Positions 23,142-32,475 are shown, counted from the first letter of the stretch. The stretch: DNA of 50,356 nucleotides from Scatomorpha gallistercoris (GCA_018713005.1 DVFX01000056.1:1-50356), one strand, 5' to 3'. Made by a program: numbers and translations. Notes: generated by a model from the letters alone, not told the origin.

Positions 23142-25109
23142 ATGCCCAAATTCCACGTTGTAAGTGAATATTCTCCCTCCGGCGACCAGCCGGAGGCCAT
23201 CGACGCGCTCGCTTCAGGATTAGAGACCGGGCTTGACGAGCAGACGCTGCTCGGCGTAACCGGCTCCGGTAAGACCTACACCATGGCCAAGGTCATAGAG
23301 CGCATACAGCGCCCTACGCTCGTGCTGGCGCACAACAAGACTCTGGCCGCGCAGCTGTGCTCGGAGTTTCGAGAGTTCTTTCCCGACAACGCTGTTGAGT
23401 ATTTTGTCTCCTACTACGACTACTACCAGCCCGAGGCCTATATACCGACAACGGACACATATATAGAGAAGGATTCCGCCACGAACGAGGAGATAGACCG
23501 GCTTCGTCTGTCTGCCACGGCCTCCCTGCTTGAGCGGCGCGATGTCATCGTCGTGGCGTCGGTGAGCTGCATCTACGGCCTGGGCGAACCGGAGGACTTC
23601 GAGAAAATGATGGTACCCGTCCGCGTGGGACTGGAGATTGAGCGTGACCAGCTCATCAAGCGCCTGATTGAGATACGCTATGAGCGCAACGACATCGCCT
23701 TCGAGCGAAACATGATCCGCGTGCGCGGCGACACGTTGGAGGTCTGGCCGGCGTATTACAAGGACAGCGCCATACGCATCGAGTTTTTCGGCGACGAGAT
23801 TGACCGCGTGAGCGAGTTCAACCCGGTCACCGGCGAGGTCATTCGCAGGCTGGTAAACATGCCTATTTTCCCGGCCAGCCACTATATCACGCCCAAGGAG
23901 AAGCTTCAGAAAGCCGTCAAGGAGATCCGGCGCGAGTGCGACGAGCGCGTGGCATTTTTCAAGAGCCAGGACAAGCTGCTCGAGGCTCAGCGCATAGAGC
24001 AGCGCACGAACTTCGACATAGAGATGATAAACGAACTCGGCTACTGTTCCGGCATTGAGAACTACAGCCGCATAATTTCAGGCCGTGCCCCCGGCAGCGC
24101 GCCGATGACGCTGCTCGACTACTTCCCGAAGGATTTCGTCCTTTTCATAGACGAGAGCCACGTCACCTTGCCCCAGGTGCGGGCCATGTACCGCGGCGAC
24201 CGCGCAAGGAAGGAGACGCTTGTAGAGTACGGGTTCCGACTGCCGAGCGCGTTTGACAACCGCCCTTTGAAGTTCGAGGAGTTTCAGCAGCGCATAGGCC
24301 AGGTGGTGTATGTCTCCGCTACGCCGGGCGAGTACGAGCGCACGCGCTCGGGACAGATAGTCGAGCAAATTATCCGCCCGACCGGCCTGCTCGACCCCAA
24401 GATATCCGTCCGCCCTGTCGAGGGGCAGATAGACGACCTGATGGACGAGATAAAGGCCCGCATTGCCAAGAACGAGCGTACACTGGTCACAACCCTCACC
24501 AAGAAGATGGCCGAGGATTTGAGCACCTATCTGGCCGGAGCAGGCATCAAATGCCGCTATATGCACCATGACATCGGCGCCATTGAGCGTATGGAAATAA
24601 TCCGCGACTTGCGCCTGGGCGAGTTTGACGTCCTTGTCGGCATAAACCTCCTGCGCGAGGGTCTGGACTTGCCGGAGGTCAGCCTTGTCGCCATACTCGA
24701 CGCGGACAAGGAGGGCTTCCTAAGAAGCGAGACGAGCCTCATACAGACTATCGGGCGCGCCGCACGAAACGCGGAGGGCGCCGTCATCATGTACGCAGAC
24801 ACCGTTACGCCCAGCATGCGCGCTGCCATAGACGAGACGGAGCGCCGCCGCAAGAAGCAGGATGAGTTCAACCGTGCGCACGGCATAGTTCCTAAGACTA
24901 TTAAGAAGGACGTGCGGGACATAATCGAGCTCAGTCCGGAACAGGAGAAGGCTGGACGCCGGAAAGACGGCGTGAAGATGACCGAGTCCGAGCGGCGAGA
25001 GGAAATAGCAAAGCTGGAGAAGAAGATGCGCGAGGCGGCCAAGATGCTCGAATTCGAGTACGCAGCCGTGCTGCGTGACCAGCTCATAAAGCTCAGGGGT
25101 GAGAAGTGA
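23142..25109 (+). CDS. uvrB: Excinuclease ABC subunit UvrB
   Basis: UvrB is the damage-verifying helicase of nucleotide excision repair. The 655-residue protein is complete: Walker A GVTGSGKT (about 38-45), the damage-probing beta-hairpin YYDYYQPEAYIPTTDTYIEK, FIDESHVTLPQ (motif II), REGLDLPEVSLVAILDADKE and IGRAARN in the second RecA domain, and a C-terminal UVR domain (about 620-653) that binds UvrA/UvrC. ATG 23142 has GAGG about 8 nt upstream. uvrA and uvrC, often adjacent in Clostridia, are absent; instead uvrB opens an operon with a CapA-like lipoprotein and polA. Confidence 0.97.
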   Translation: MPKFHVVSEYSPSGDQPEAIDALASGLETGLDEQTLLGVTGSGKTYTMAKVIERIQRPTLVLAHNKTLAAQLCSEFREFFPDNAVEYFVSYYDYYQPEAYIPTTDTYIEKDSATNEEIDRLRLSATASLLERRDVIVVASVSCIYGLGEPEDFEKMMVPVRVGLEIERDQLIKRLIEIRYERNDIAFERNMIRVRGDTLEVWPAYYKDSAIRIEFFGDEIDRVSEFNPVTGEVIRRLVNMPIFPASHYITPKEKLQKAVKEIRRECDERVAFFKSQDKLLEAQRIEQRTNFDIEMINELGYCSGIENYSRIISGRAPGSAPMTLLDYFPKDFVLFIDESHVTLPQVRAMYRGDRARKETLVEYGFRLPSAFDNRPLKFEEFQQRIGQVVYVSATPGEYERTRSGQIVEQIIRPTGLLDPKISVRPVEGQIDDLMDEIKARIAKNERTLVTTLTKKMAEDLSTYLAGAGIKCRYMHHDIGAIERMEIIRDLRLGEFDVLVGINLLREGLDLPEVSLVAILDADKEGFLRSETSLIQTIGRAARNAEGAVIMYADTVTPSMRAAIDETERRRKKQDEFNRAHGIVPKTIKKDVRDIIELSPEQEKAGRRKDGVKMTESERREEIAKLEKKMREAAKMLEFEYAAVLRDQLIKLRGEK

Positions 25110-26398
25110 TGAAGAAAACAGCGGCGCTTTTGTTCAGCCTCGCTTTGATAACCGGTATAGCGGCCTGCGGCTCGCCTCCAGGGGCCTCGCTTCCTGCGCC
25201 GGTAGCGCCAGAGACGGTCTCGTCCGGCGCGGCGGAGCCGGAGGCCACGCCCACCCCGGAGCCGGAGCCGAGCGCAGTCACGCTCACGCTCGCCGGGGAC
25301 CTTGTGATGCACACTCCGCTCAACGACGAGGCGCTCCAGCCCGACGGCAGCTATGACTATACGCCGCTGTTTGAGGACGTGGAGCACTATATCTCTGAGG
25401 CGGACTACGCACTGTGCTGTATGGAGGCCGCAATGACGGGCGAGGAGCCCTGGTCCGGCTATCCGCTGTTCCATGTGCCGGATGACTTGGCGTATTCGCT
25501 CAAGGACGTGGGCTTTGACCTTATAAACATGGCCAGCAATCACGCGGTGGATGGGTTCAAGCGCGGCATAGACCGGACGCTCGATGTCCTGGACGAGGCC
25601 GGTTTGGACCACGTCGGCACCTACCGCACCCCGGCTGAGCGCGACGCAAACAACGGCATACTTGTCAAGGAGATTAACGGCATTTCCATTGCCTTCCTGA
25701 ACTACACTTACGGTACCAACGCGATACCCATTGACGAGTACAATTACGCCGTGAATGTCTACAACAACGACTACATGACCACGCTTGTGGACGTAAACTA
25801 CAACATGCTCGACGCGGACATGGCTGCGGCCCGCGCGCTGGACACGGATATAATTGCCGTGTCCGTACACTGGGGCGCAGAATACCTGACCAGCCAGAAC
25901 ATATATCAGCAGAGGCTGGCCGACTACTTCTTCCGCCAGGGTGCAGACCTGGTGATAGGCGGGCACCCGCATGTGCCGGAGCCCATCGAGATACGAAAGA
26001 TTGACAACGGCGACGGCACGACCAGGACGGGCTTCCTGTGTTATTGCCTGGGAAACCTGCTCTCATGTCAGACGAGGCAGTACACGGACCTGTCGGCGAT
26101 GGTGCAGCTTGAGCTCACTAAAGACCCTGAGACAGGTGAGACGACGATAACAAGCTGCGAGTATATTCCGATGATAATGATTTATCTGCCTGATTACGGC
26201 ATATCTTCTTCGGAGGCGGGATGGTCGCGCAGACTCTGGGACATACGCGCGGCCATCGCGGACTACGAGAGCGGGGACACGCGAGACGGCATAATAACGC
26301 CGTATATGTATGCCCAACTGCAGCAGGCTCTGGCCGACTGCGAGCGGTTTTTCGGCAATCCGCAGTTACCAACGGACGAAAGCGAGGCGGCTGAATGA
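25109..26398 (+). CDS. CapA-family metallophosphatase-like lipoprotein
   Basis: The 429-residue protein has a lipoprotein signal (lipobox IAAC, Cys20), a Pro/Glu-rich linker and a CapA/PGA-synthesis type metallophosphoesterase fold: LTLAGDLVMH, NMASNHAVDGF, VSVHWGAEY and LVIGGHPHVPEP supply the predicted metal ligands. CapA family members take part in poly-gamma-glutamate capsule synthesis, but many stand-alone copies have unknown substrates; no capBC is present. ATG 25109 overlaps the uvrB stop (TGATG), and the product's surface location contrasts with its DNA-repair neighbours. GTG 25106 is an alternative. Confidence 0.88.
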   Translation: MKKTAALLFSLALITGIAACGSPPGASLPAPVAPETVSSGAAEPEATPTPEPEPSAVTLTLAGDLVMHTPLNDEALQPDGSYDYTPLFEDVEHYISEADYALCCMEAAMTGEEPWSGYPLFHVPDDLAYSLKDVGFDLINMASNHAVDGFKRGIDRTLDVLDEAGLDHVGTYRTPAERDANNGILVKEINGISIAFLNYTYGTNAIPIDEYNYAVNVYNNDYMTTLVDVNYNMLDADMAAARALDTDIIAVSVHWGAEYLTSQNIYQQRLADYFFRQGADLVIGGHPHVPEPIEIRKIDNGDGTTRTGFLCYCLGNLLSCQTRQYTDLSAMVQLELTKDPETGETTITSCEYIPMIMIYLPDYGISSSEAGWSRRLWDIRAAIADYESGDTRDGIITPYMYAQLQQALADCERFFGNPQLPTDESEAAE

Positions 26399-28947
26399 AG
26401 CTGATGATACTTGACGGAAACAGCATAGTGAACAGGGCCTATTACGGCGTACGGCAGCTAAATGCGCCGGACGGCACGCCGACAAACGCGGTATACGGCT
26501 TCCTTGCTATACTGCAAAGGCTGCTGGACGCAAGCAGCCCGGACGCGCTGTGCGTGGCCTTTGACCTGCCTGCCCCGACCTTCCGCCACAAGCAGTACGA
26601 GGAGTACAAGGCGCAGCGCAAACCAATGCCGGACGAGCTGGCTGTGCAGATGCCCTTGCTCAAGGAGCTGCTCTCCGCCATGGGTATAAAGCAGCTCTCT
26701 GCCGAGGGCTGGGAGGCCGACGACATCTTGGGCACTGTGGCGCGAATCTGTGAGGACGGAGGCTGGAACTGCGAGATTGTCACCGGAGACCGGGACAGCT
26801 TCCAGCTCATAACCGGCAAGACCGACGTCATACACATCAAGACTGCGCGCGGAAAGACGGAGACGATAGACTACAACCTCGCCCGCTTTGAAGAGGAATA
26901 CGGCTTTGCTCCGCCGCAGATGGTCGACCTCAAGGCGCTTATGGGCGACGCCTCGGACAACATCCCCGGCGTGCCCGGTGTGGGCGAAAAGACTGCGCTC
27001 GACCTCATACGCCGCTTCGGCACCGTGGACAGTATATATGCCAACCTGGACACTCTCGACATAAAGGACGCCGTGCGCAAAAAGCTCTCCGCAGGAGAGG
27101 AAAGCGCCAAGCTGAGCTATGAGCTCGCCACAATAAGCCGCGAGGCGCCGGTCGAGCTTGCCCCGGAGGACGCCGAGTGGCGTCTGGAAAAGACGGGCGA
27201 GCTGCTTGAAGTGCTGAAGCGTCTTGGCTTCAACCGCTTTATAGAGAAGTGGGGGCTCGGAGAAGAGCAGGCCGGGACGGAGGGCGAAGAGAGCAAGGCG
27301 GAGGCGCTGCCTGAGCTCGAGCTCAGCCCGGGCGAGGTGATAGAGCGGATAAAGGCCGCCGGATATGTCGCCGTGCAGCCCGGCGAGGACATGTCGGAAC
27401 TGACGCTCTGCGACGGTGAAGCGGTGTTCGGGATTTCACAGATTACCGCCGGAGCGGAGTGGAACGACGTTGTCGACGTGCTGTTTGACAAGGACGTAAA
27501 GAAAGTAGCCCACGGCGTCAAGGACTTCATGGGACTGGCGCTGTCTGAGGGAGTGCAGCCTGAAGGCTTCGTGTTTGATACGGAGCTTGCAGCGTATGTG
27601 CTCGACCCCACCGAGAGCTCATATCCCATAGAGCGGTTGTCGTCCCGCCATCTGGGCGCGGAGAAGCCGGAAATTCAGGCGCTGTATGAGCTCTATCCGG
27701 CACTGGACAAGAAAATAGAAGAAATGGGCGCCAAGGAGCTCTACTATGATATTGAGCTGCCGCTCTGCCGCGTGCTGGCGGATATGGAACGTGCGGGCTT
27801 CCTGGTGGACAGAGCGGCCCTGGCCGAATACGGCGATGGCCTGGTGAGCGGGATCGACGCGCTGCAGGAGGAAATTTGGCGCTATGCAGGACACGAGTTC
27901 AATATAAATTCTCCCAAGCAGCTCGGCGAGGTGCTCTTTGAGGAGCTAATGCTGCCGGCCGGCAAGAAAACAAAGACCGGCTGGAGCACAAACGCCGACG
28001 TGCTTGAGAAGCTTGTGGGCAAGCACCCGATAATCTCAGATATACTGGACTACCGTATGCTCACAAAACTTAAGAGCACCTACGCGGATGGGCTAATCAA
28101 GGTAATATCGCCGGATGGGCGCATACACACGAACTTCAAGATGACTGTGACGGCTACGGGCCGCTTATCCAGTACGGAGCCTAACCTGCAGAATATCCCC
28201 GTCCGGCGCGAGCTGGGCAGCGAGATACGCAAGATGTTCGTCGCCGCGCCCGGCTGCGTGCTAGTCGACGCGGACTACAGCCAGATTGAGCTGAGGCTGC
28301 TTGCGCATATCTCCGGCGACGAAACGATGCGCAGCGCCTTCCTGACGGGAGAGGATATACACGCGGTCACAGCTTCGCAGGTTTTCGGCATCCCGCTCGA
28401 CGAGGTCACGCCGCAGATGCGCAGCCACGCCAAGGCTGTAAACTTCGGCATAGTCTACGGCATTTCCGCGTTTTCGCTTGCGCAGGATATCGGCGTGAGG
28501 CCCAAAGAGGCCCAGGCGTATATCGACGCCTACCTTGAGAAGTACCACGGTGTGCGCGAATACATGGAGAAGGTCATATCCCAGGCAAAGCACGACGGCT
28601 ATGTCTCCACGCTCTTCGGGCGGCGCAGGCCGATGCCGGAGCTGAAGAGCCCGAACCGCAACATGCGCGCCTTTGGCGAGCGCGTAGCGAGGAACATGCC
28701 CATACAGGGCACGGCGGCGGACATCATGAAGCTTGCCATGGTCAACGCCCACCGGCGCATGCAGGCGGAGGGTTTGCAATCGCGCCTGATATTGCAGGTG
28801 CACGACGAGCTCATAGCCGAGTGCCCGGAGGATGAAGCCGAGCAGGTCAAGAAACTGCTCGAGGAGGAAATGAGCGGGGCGGTGAGCCTTTCCGTGCCGC
28901 TCACGGCGAACGCTAAGACCGGACACAGCTGGGCGGAGGCGCATTGA
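26395..28947 (+). CDS. polA: DNA polymerase I
   Basis: The 850-residue protein has the N-terminal 5'-3' exonuclease/FEN domain (about 1-290: LILDGNSIVNRAYYG-like start, CVAFDLPAPTFRH, EADDILGTVA, GDASDNIPGVPGVGEKTA), a middle 3'-5' exonuclease-like domain (about 305-465) and the polymerase (motif A DADYSQIELRLLAHIS, motif B RSHAKAVNFGIVYG, motif C LQVHDELIAE). The middle domain lacks the usual catalytic DxE, as in many Gram-positive PolA, so proofreading is probably absent. ATG 26395 overlaps the CapA gene stop by 4 nt. It fills gaps after excision repair and replaces RNA primers. Confidence 0.96.
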   Translation: MKLMILDGNSIVNRAYYGVRQLNAPDGTPTNAVYGFLAILQRLLDASSPDALCVAFDLPAPTFRHKQYEEYKAQRKPMPDELAVQMPLLKELLSAMGIKQLSAEGWEADDILGTVARICEDGGWNCEIVTGDRDSFQLITGKTDVIHIKTARGKTETIDYNLARFEEEYGFAPPQMVDLKALMGDASDNIPGVPGVGEKTALDLIRRFGTVDSIYANLDTLDIKDAVRKKLSAGEESAKLSYELATISREAPVELAPEDAEWRLEKTGELLEVLKRLGFNRFIEKWGLGEEQAGTEGEESKAEALPELELSPGEVIERIKAAGYVAVQPGEDMSELTLCDGEAVFGISQITAGAEWNDVVDVLFDKDVKKVAHGVKDFMGLALSEGVQPEGFVFDTELAAYVLDPTESSYPIERLSSRHLGAEKPEIQALYELYPALDKKIEEMGAKELYYDIELPLCRVLADMERAGFLVDRAALAEYGDGLVSGIDALQEEIWRYAGHEFNINSPKQLGEVLFEELMLPAGKKTKTGWSTNADVLEKLVGKHPIISDILDYRMLTKLKSTYADGLIKVISPDGRIHTNFKMTVTATGRLSSTEPNLQNIPVRRELGSEIRKMFVAAPGCVLVDADYSQIELRLLAHISGDETMRSAFLTGEDIHAVTASQVFGIPLDEVTPQMRSHAKAVNFGIVYGISAFSLAQDIGVRPKEAQAYIDAYLEKYHGVREYMEKVISQAKHDGYVSTLFGRRRPMPELKSPNRNMRAFGERVARNMPIQGTAADIMKLAMVNAHRRMQAEGLQSRLILQVHDELIAECPEDEAEQVKKLLEEEMSGAVSLSVPLTANAKTGHSWAEAH

Positions 28948-28948
28948 C

Positions 28949-29773
28949 ATGATATCTTATGATGAAGCCGGGCGGGTGCTGGACGAGGCCGTCGACTCCC
29001 TGCCCGAAGAGATATTTCGAGACTTGAACGGTGGGGTGAACCTCATACGGGGCGGCCGCACCGACGAGTACGGGCTGCTGGTGATGGGGACTTACAACGT
29101 CAATCAGATGGGCAGGTATATAGAGATATACTACGGCTCATTTAAGCTTAAGTACCCAAACGCCGACCCTGAGAAGTGCAAACGCGAGCTCATACACACG
29201 CTCAAGCACGAGCTCACCCACCACATAGAGAGCCTTGCCATGGACAGAAGCCTTGAAAAGTGGGACGAGCAGCATGTGGCCGAGCTCCTGGCCGGGCTCG
29301 AGAGCGGGGAGGAAGAGCCCCTGGAAGTGAGCAGCATACTCTTTGTGGACGGCGAGGGCGCGGGCCTGGCCGAAATGGCCATGTGCATGTTTTACAAAGC
29401 GGCCAGGGAAAACGGCATAGACGACATGAGAGCCGGGTGCGCCAGCTTCAAAACCGGGCCGCTGAATATAAAAGCGGCGCGGGCCGCCGCGCGCTATGAC
29501 GTAAAGCTTGTGCTGCCGGACAAACCGTTGGAGGTGAACCGGGCGCTGTGCGAGGCGTACGATGTAGTCATGTGCATGACGGCTGAGCAGAGCAACACCC
29601 TGGCGGCCAGATGGCCGGATCTGGATGAGCGCATGCTCTGCCTGAGCGCCGAGGACCTTAAGGAGCCTAGAATGGACAGCCAGCTGGGATGGAACCGCAT
29701 TGCCGACAATATGCTCGGCGAGATAAACATGCTGGTATACGAGCTGATGGGCGGGGGCGCGGACGATGATTGA
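28949..29773 (+). CDS. Fusion of a zincin-like metallopeptidase and a degenerate LMW-phosphatase domain
   Basis: The 274-residue protein has two parts. Residues 1-118 are the bacterial zincin-like metallopeptidase family, with zinc helix HTLKHELTHHIE (HELTH at 87-91). Residues about 127-270 follow the low-molecular-weight phosphatase/arginine-phosphatase fold: SSILFVDGEGAGLAEMAM aligns with the P-loop region, then MRAGCASF and YDVVMCMTAEQSNTL. The nucleophilic Cys and the P-loop Arg-Ser are replaced (Cys to Asp), so this half should be catalytically dead. ATG 28949 lies 1 nt after the polA stop behind GGAGG. It overlaps rimI by 8 nt. Function unknown; a regulated protease or ligand-binding pseudophosphatase is possible. 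Confidence 0.75.
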   Translation: MISYDEAGRVLDEAVDSLPEEIFRDLNGGVNLIRGGRTDEYGLLVMGTYNVNQMGRYIEIYYGSFKLKYPNADPEKCKRELIHTLKHELTHHIESLAMDRSLEKWDEQHVAELLAGLESGEEEPLEVSSILFVDGEGAGLAEMAMCMFYKAARENGIDDMRAGCASFKTGPLNIKAARAAARYDVKLVLPDKPLEVNRALCEAYDVVMCMTAEQSNTLAARWPDLDERMLCLSAEDLKEPRMDSQLGWNRIADNMLGEINMLVYELMGGGADDD

Positions 29774-30218
29774 GGTCAGATTAGCGCAGGCATCCGACCT
29801 CGACTGGATATGCGAGCTCGAGCGAGCAAATTTCTCGCTTCCATGGACAAGGGAGCAGCTCGAGCGCCAGCTGTCCTGCGACGGACACGGCCTTTTCGCG
29901 GCCGAGCTCGACGGCGTACCGGCCGGCTACATGGGGCTGGACTGGGTGTTGGATGAGGGCTATGTGACGAACGTGTGCACCGCACCGGCGTTCCGGCGCC
30001 GCGGCGTGGCCGGGGCGCTGATAGACGCCGTCGCATCTCGTGCCGGCGAGCTCGGGCTCGCGTTCGTCAGCCTGGAGGTACGCGAGTCCAACGCAGCAGC
30101 CCGGGCACTTTATGCAGTGAAAGGCTTTGAGATTGACGGTACACGGCCCGGCTACTACGAGAAGCCCCGGGAGGACGCCGTTATAATGACTTTACACTTA
30201 AAAGAGGTACAACTATGA
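29766..30218 (+). CDS. rimI: Ribosomal-protein-alanine N-acetyltransferase (RimI)
   Basis: The 150-residue GNAT protein has the acetyl-CoA loop in TAPAFRRRGVAGALIDA (R/Q-x-x-G-x-A/G), EVRESNAAARALYAVKGFE and the C-terminal GYYEKPREDAVIMTLHL typical of RimI. It would acetylate the N-terminal alanine of ribosomal protein S18 or related substrates. Placement immediately before tsaD (4-nt overlap) is the conserved Firmicutes arrangement, except that tsaB and tsaE are not here. Start ATG 29766 overlaps the upstream gene by 8 nt. Confidence 0.9.
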   Translation: MIEVRLAQASDLDWICELERANFSLPWTREQLERQLSCDGHGLFAAELDGVPAGYMGLDWVLDEGYVTNVCTAPAFRRRGVAGALIDAVASRAGELGLAFVSLEVRESNAAARALYAVKGFEIDGTRPGYYEKPREDAVIMTLHLKEVQL

Positions 30219-31216
30219 TAATACTTGCAGTTGAATCTTCCTGCGACGAGACTGCCGTGGCCCTGGTTCGGGACGGACGCGAGGTGCTGACTGACCAGGT
30301 CTTTTCACAGGCTGATTTGCACGCCGTATATGGCGGCGTGGTGCCGGAGATAGCTTCGCGCAGCCACATTGAGGTCATATACCAGCTCGCAGACCGGACC
30401 CTTGACGTGGCCGGGCTCACGCGCTCCGACATAGACGCAGTGGCGGTGACATACGCCCCGGGACTCATAGGCGCGCTGCTGGTAGGCGTGAACTTCGCCA
30501 AGAGCCTGGCCTACGGCCTCGGCGTACCGCTGATACCCGTGCATCACATACGCGGCCACATCGCGGCAAATTACCTGGCATTCCCCGAGCTGGAGCCGCC
30601 CTTCCTGTGCCTGGCCATATCCGGGGGCAACACGCTCATAGCCGACGTGCGCGACTACACGGACATACGCGTTCTGGGCTCTACGCGCGACGACGCGGCG
30701 GGCGAGTGCTTTGACAAGACGGCCCGTGTGCTCGGCCTGCCTTATCCCGGCGGCAAGCCGCTCGACGACCTGAGCCGGGACGGCGACGACACGAAGTACC
30801 ACATGCCGGTTTCGCATGTGGACGGCAACCCGCTGGACATGAGCTTTTCCGGGCTCAAGACCGCCGTTATCAACCTCGCCCACAGTGCGGAGCAGCGCGG
30901 CGAGGAACTCGACCGGGCGTCACTGGCGGCCTCTTTCTGCCGCGCTGTGAGCGAAAACCTCGTGCCGCGCACAATGGAGGCCTTGAAGCAGCTCGGCTAC
31001 AACAAGCTCGCCGTGGCGGGCGGCGTCGCGGCCAACTCGCGCATACGCCGGGATTTCACCCAGGCCGCCGAAGCCGCCGGGGCAAAGCTGTACATACCGC
31101 CGCTGAAGCTGTGCGGCGACAACGCGGCTATGATAGGCTCACAGGCGTATTATGAGTTCAAGGCCGGACACACTGCCGGTGCCGAGCTCAACGCCTATGC
31201 TACTTTGGAGGTTTAA
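30215..31216 (+). CDS. tsaD: tRNA N6-threonylcarbamoyladenosine transferase TsaD
   Basis: TsaD transfers threonylcarbamoyl to A37 of ANN-decoding tRNAs with TsaB and TsaE. The 333-residue protein is a complete Kae1/TsaD: ILAVESSCDETAVAL, VTYAPGLIGALLVG, metal helix HHIRGH (usual HHIEGH; the Glu-to-Arg change is at a non-ligand position), FLCLAISGGNT, GECFDKTARVLGLPYPGG and VAGGVAANSRIR. ATG 30215 overlaps rimI by 4 nt; radC follows 3 nt after the stop. Confidence 0.96.
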   Translation: MIILAVESSCDETAVALVRDGREVLTDQVFSQADLHAVYGGVVPEIASRSHIEVIYQLADRTLDVAGLTRSDIDAVAVTYAPGLIGALLVGVNFAKSLAYGLGVPLIPVHHIRGHIAANYLAFPELEPPFLCLAISGGNTLIADVRDYTDIRVLGSTRDDAAGECFDKTARVLGLPYPGGKPLDDLSRDGDDTKYHMPVSHVDGNPLDMSFSGLKTAVINLAHSAEQRGEELDRASLAASFCRAVSENLVPRTMEALKQLGYNKLAVAGGVAANSRIRRDFTQAAEAAGAKLYIPPLKLCGDNAAMIGSQAYYEFKAGHTAGAELNAYATLEV

Positions 31217-31219
31217 CTG

Positions 31220-31930
31220 ATGGGCGGCAGCGACGAGAGACGTGACGTGGAAAAGAAGAACATCCATGAGGGCCATCGCGCACGCCTGAGAAAGCGCTAT
31301 GCGCAGCACGGGCTGGATAATTTCGACGATGTGAACGCGCTTGAACTGCTGCTATTTTACACTATACCCAGACGGGACACGAACGATATAGCCCACGCGC
31401 TTTTAGAGCGCTTCGGCTCGCTGGAAAAAGTGCTGGAAGCGAGCATATTCGAGCTCTGCGAAGTGAAGGGCGTGGGCGAAACCTCCGCTGAGCTCATAAC
31501 GCTCATAGCCGCAATGAGCCGCAGGTACATGATGGAGCGGGAGGACCTGGGCAACGTAATGGACAGCATCCAGGCGCTCGGCAGGTATCTGGTTGCGCAG
31601 TACATGTACGAGAAGGTCGAGGTGTTCCGCCTCATATGCCTTGACGGCAAGAACAGAATCCTGGCGAACGTTGAGATAAGCCGAGGCACAGTTAACATGA
31701 CTGAGTTTTCAACCAGGCTGGTAATTCAGACCGCCCTGAAATACAACTCTGCAAAGGTGATACTTGCCCACAACCATGTCGGCGCCGAGCTCAAGATGTC
31801 TGGAAGAGATTTGACAAGCACCAAGCACTTAAAGACTGCGCTCAGGGACGTCGGCATTATGCTTCTCGACCATATAATTGTCTGTGGGCAGAATTTTATA
31901 TCCATGGCAATCACAAGCGGCGTACCGTAA
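31220..31930 (+). CDS. radC: RadC-family JAMM-domain protein
   Basis: The 236-residue protein has a helix-hairpin-helix half (about 30-110: ALELLLFYTIPRRDTNDIAH, FELCEVKGVG) and a JAB/MPN half with the metal site ILAHNHVGAELKMSGRDL (His-x-His ... Asp). The usual HNHPSG is HNHVGA here, so the Pro-Ser is changed but both His and the Asp remain. Despite the name, a DNA-repair function is unproven; the family is common near mobile or repair genes. ATG 31220 has GGAGG 8 nt upstream. Last gene of the uvrB operon. Confidence 0.9.
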   Translation: MGGSDERRDVEKKNIHEGHRARLRKRYAQHGLDNFDDVNALELLLFYTIPRRDTNDIAHALLERFGSLEKVLEASIFELCEVKGVGETSAELITLIAAMSRRYMMEREDLGNVMDSIQALGRYLVAQYMYEKVEVFRLICLDGKNRILANVEISRGTVNMTEFSTRLVIQTALKYNSAKVILAHNHVGAELKMSGRDLTSTKHLKTALRDVGIMLLDHIIVCGQNFISMAITSGVP

Positions 31931-32326
31931 TATGAAGCTTTTCATTCAATTTTATCTTGTGGGAAGCAAAAGGCAAAGTTATGTAAACTGCGCCGCAGGA
32001 AAGGCGTGGAGGCTTGGATGGTATCGGGACGATATTGGCAGTTAAAGAGGCGGATTTGTGTTGAAAACCCTGTTGACAATGTCTATAACTCACCGTAATC
32101 ACGCTCTTGTGTAAGCTTTATGTTAAGCAATTGTTGCCGTTTCGTTTGTGAATGATTACAAATTGTAGTTATGCTGCTGCGTGATATCCGAGCCGGATGC
32201 CCATATAATTGTTCGTATATGCTTGCAAACCGTCGCCTCATAGCGAAGGCTGTCGAAAAATCCATGCAGTTTTTGATTCAATATTACAGACAGTAATCAC
32301 GGCTGTACAAAGCATAACAAAAACAG
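31931..32326. other. Non-coding region between radC and tRNA-Thr
   Basis: About 400 bp with no reading frame that has a start, ribosome site and plausible composition. It is AT-richer than the flanks. I see a small palindrome TACAAATTGTA (32157-32167) and a TTGACA with a poor -10 around 32073-32100, but no RNA family and no strong terminator for radC. Confidence 0.45.
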
Positions 32327-32355
32327 TTGACTTTGCTCGGCCGGTGTGCTAGAAT
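32327..32355 (+). promoter_or_regulatory. Promoter of tRNA-Thr
   Basis: TTGACT (32327-32332), a 17-nt spacer and TAGAAT (32350-32355), with the mature tRNA starting 16 nt after the -10. Confidence 0.8.
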
Positions 32356-32370
32356 TCTAAAGCACCGATT

Positions 32371-32446
32371 GCTGGCATAGCTCAGTCGGTAGAGCAGCTG
32401 ATTCGTAATCAGCAGGTCGTGTGTTCGAGTCACATTGCCAGCTCCA
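32371..32446 (+). tRNA. tRNA-Thr (anticodon CGT)
   Basis: A 76-nt cloverleaf: acceptor arms GCTGGCA / TGCCAGC, D arm with GCTCAGTCGGTAGAGC, anticodon stem GCTGA / TCAGC enclosing TTCGTAA (anticodon CGT, reading ACG), T-loop TTCGAGT, and an encoded CCA end. It has its own promoter and terminator, so it is a single-gene unit. Confidence 0.95.
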
Positions 32447-32447
32447 G

Positions 32448-32475
32448 GCCCCGCGCTGATGCGCGGGGCTTTTTC
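32448..32475 (+). terminator. Terminator of tRNA-Thr
   Basis: A 9-bp stem GCCCCGCGC / GCGCGGGGC (32448-32456 with 32461-32469) and TGAT loop, followed by TTTTTCTT. Confidence 0.9.

Noticed and set aside
24557..25972. 471-residue minus-strand open frame
   Set aside because: Antisense to uvrB and the capA-like gene, both unmistakable; no family motif and no ribosome site.
31931..32326. Possible small ORFs on either strand after radC
   Set aside because: Frames of about 60 residues there lack ribosome sites and show no hydrophobic or domain pattern.
32371..32446. tRNA-Thr as an integration site for the M56/metal region
   Set aside because: No integrase follows and I found no repeat of the tRNA 3' end in the downstream 18 kb.
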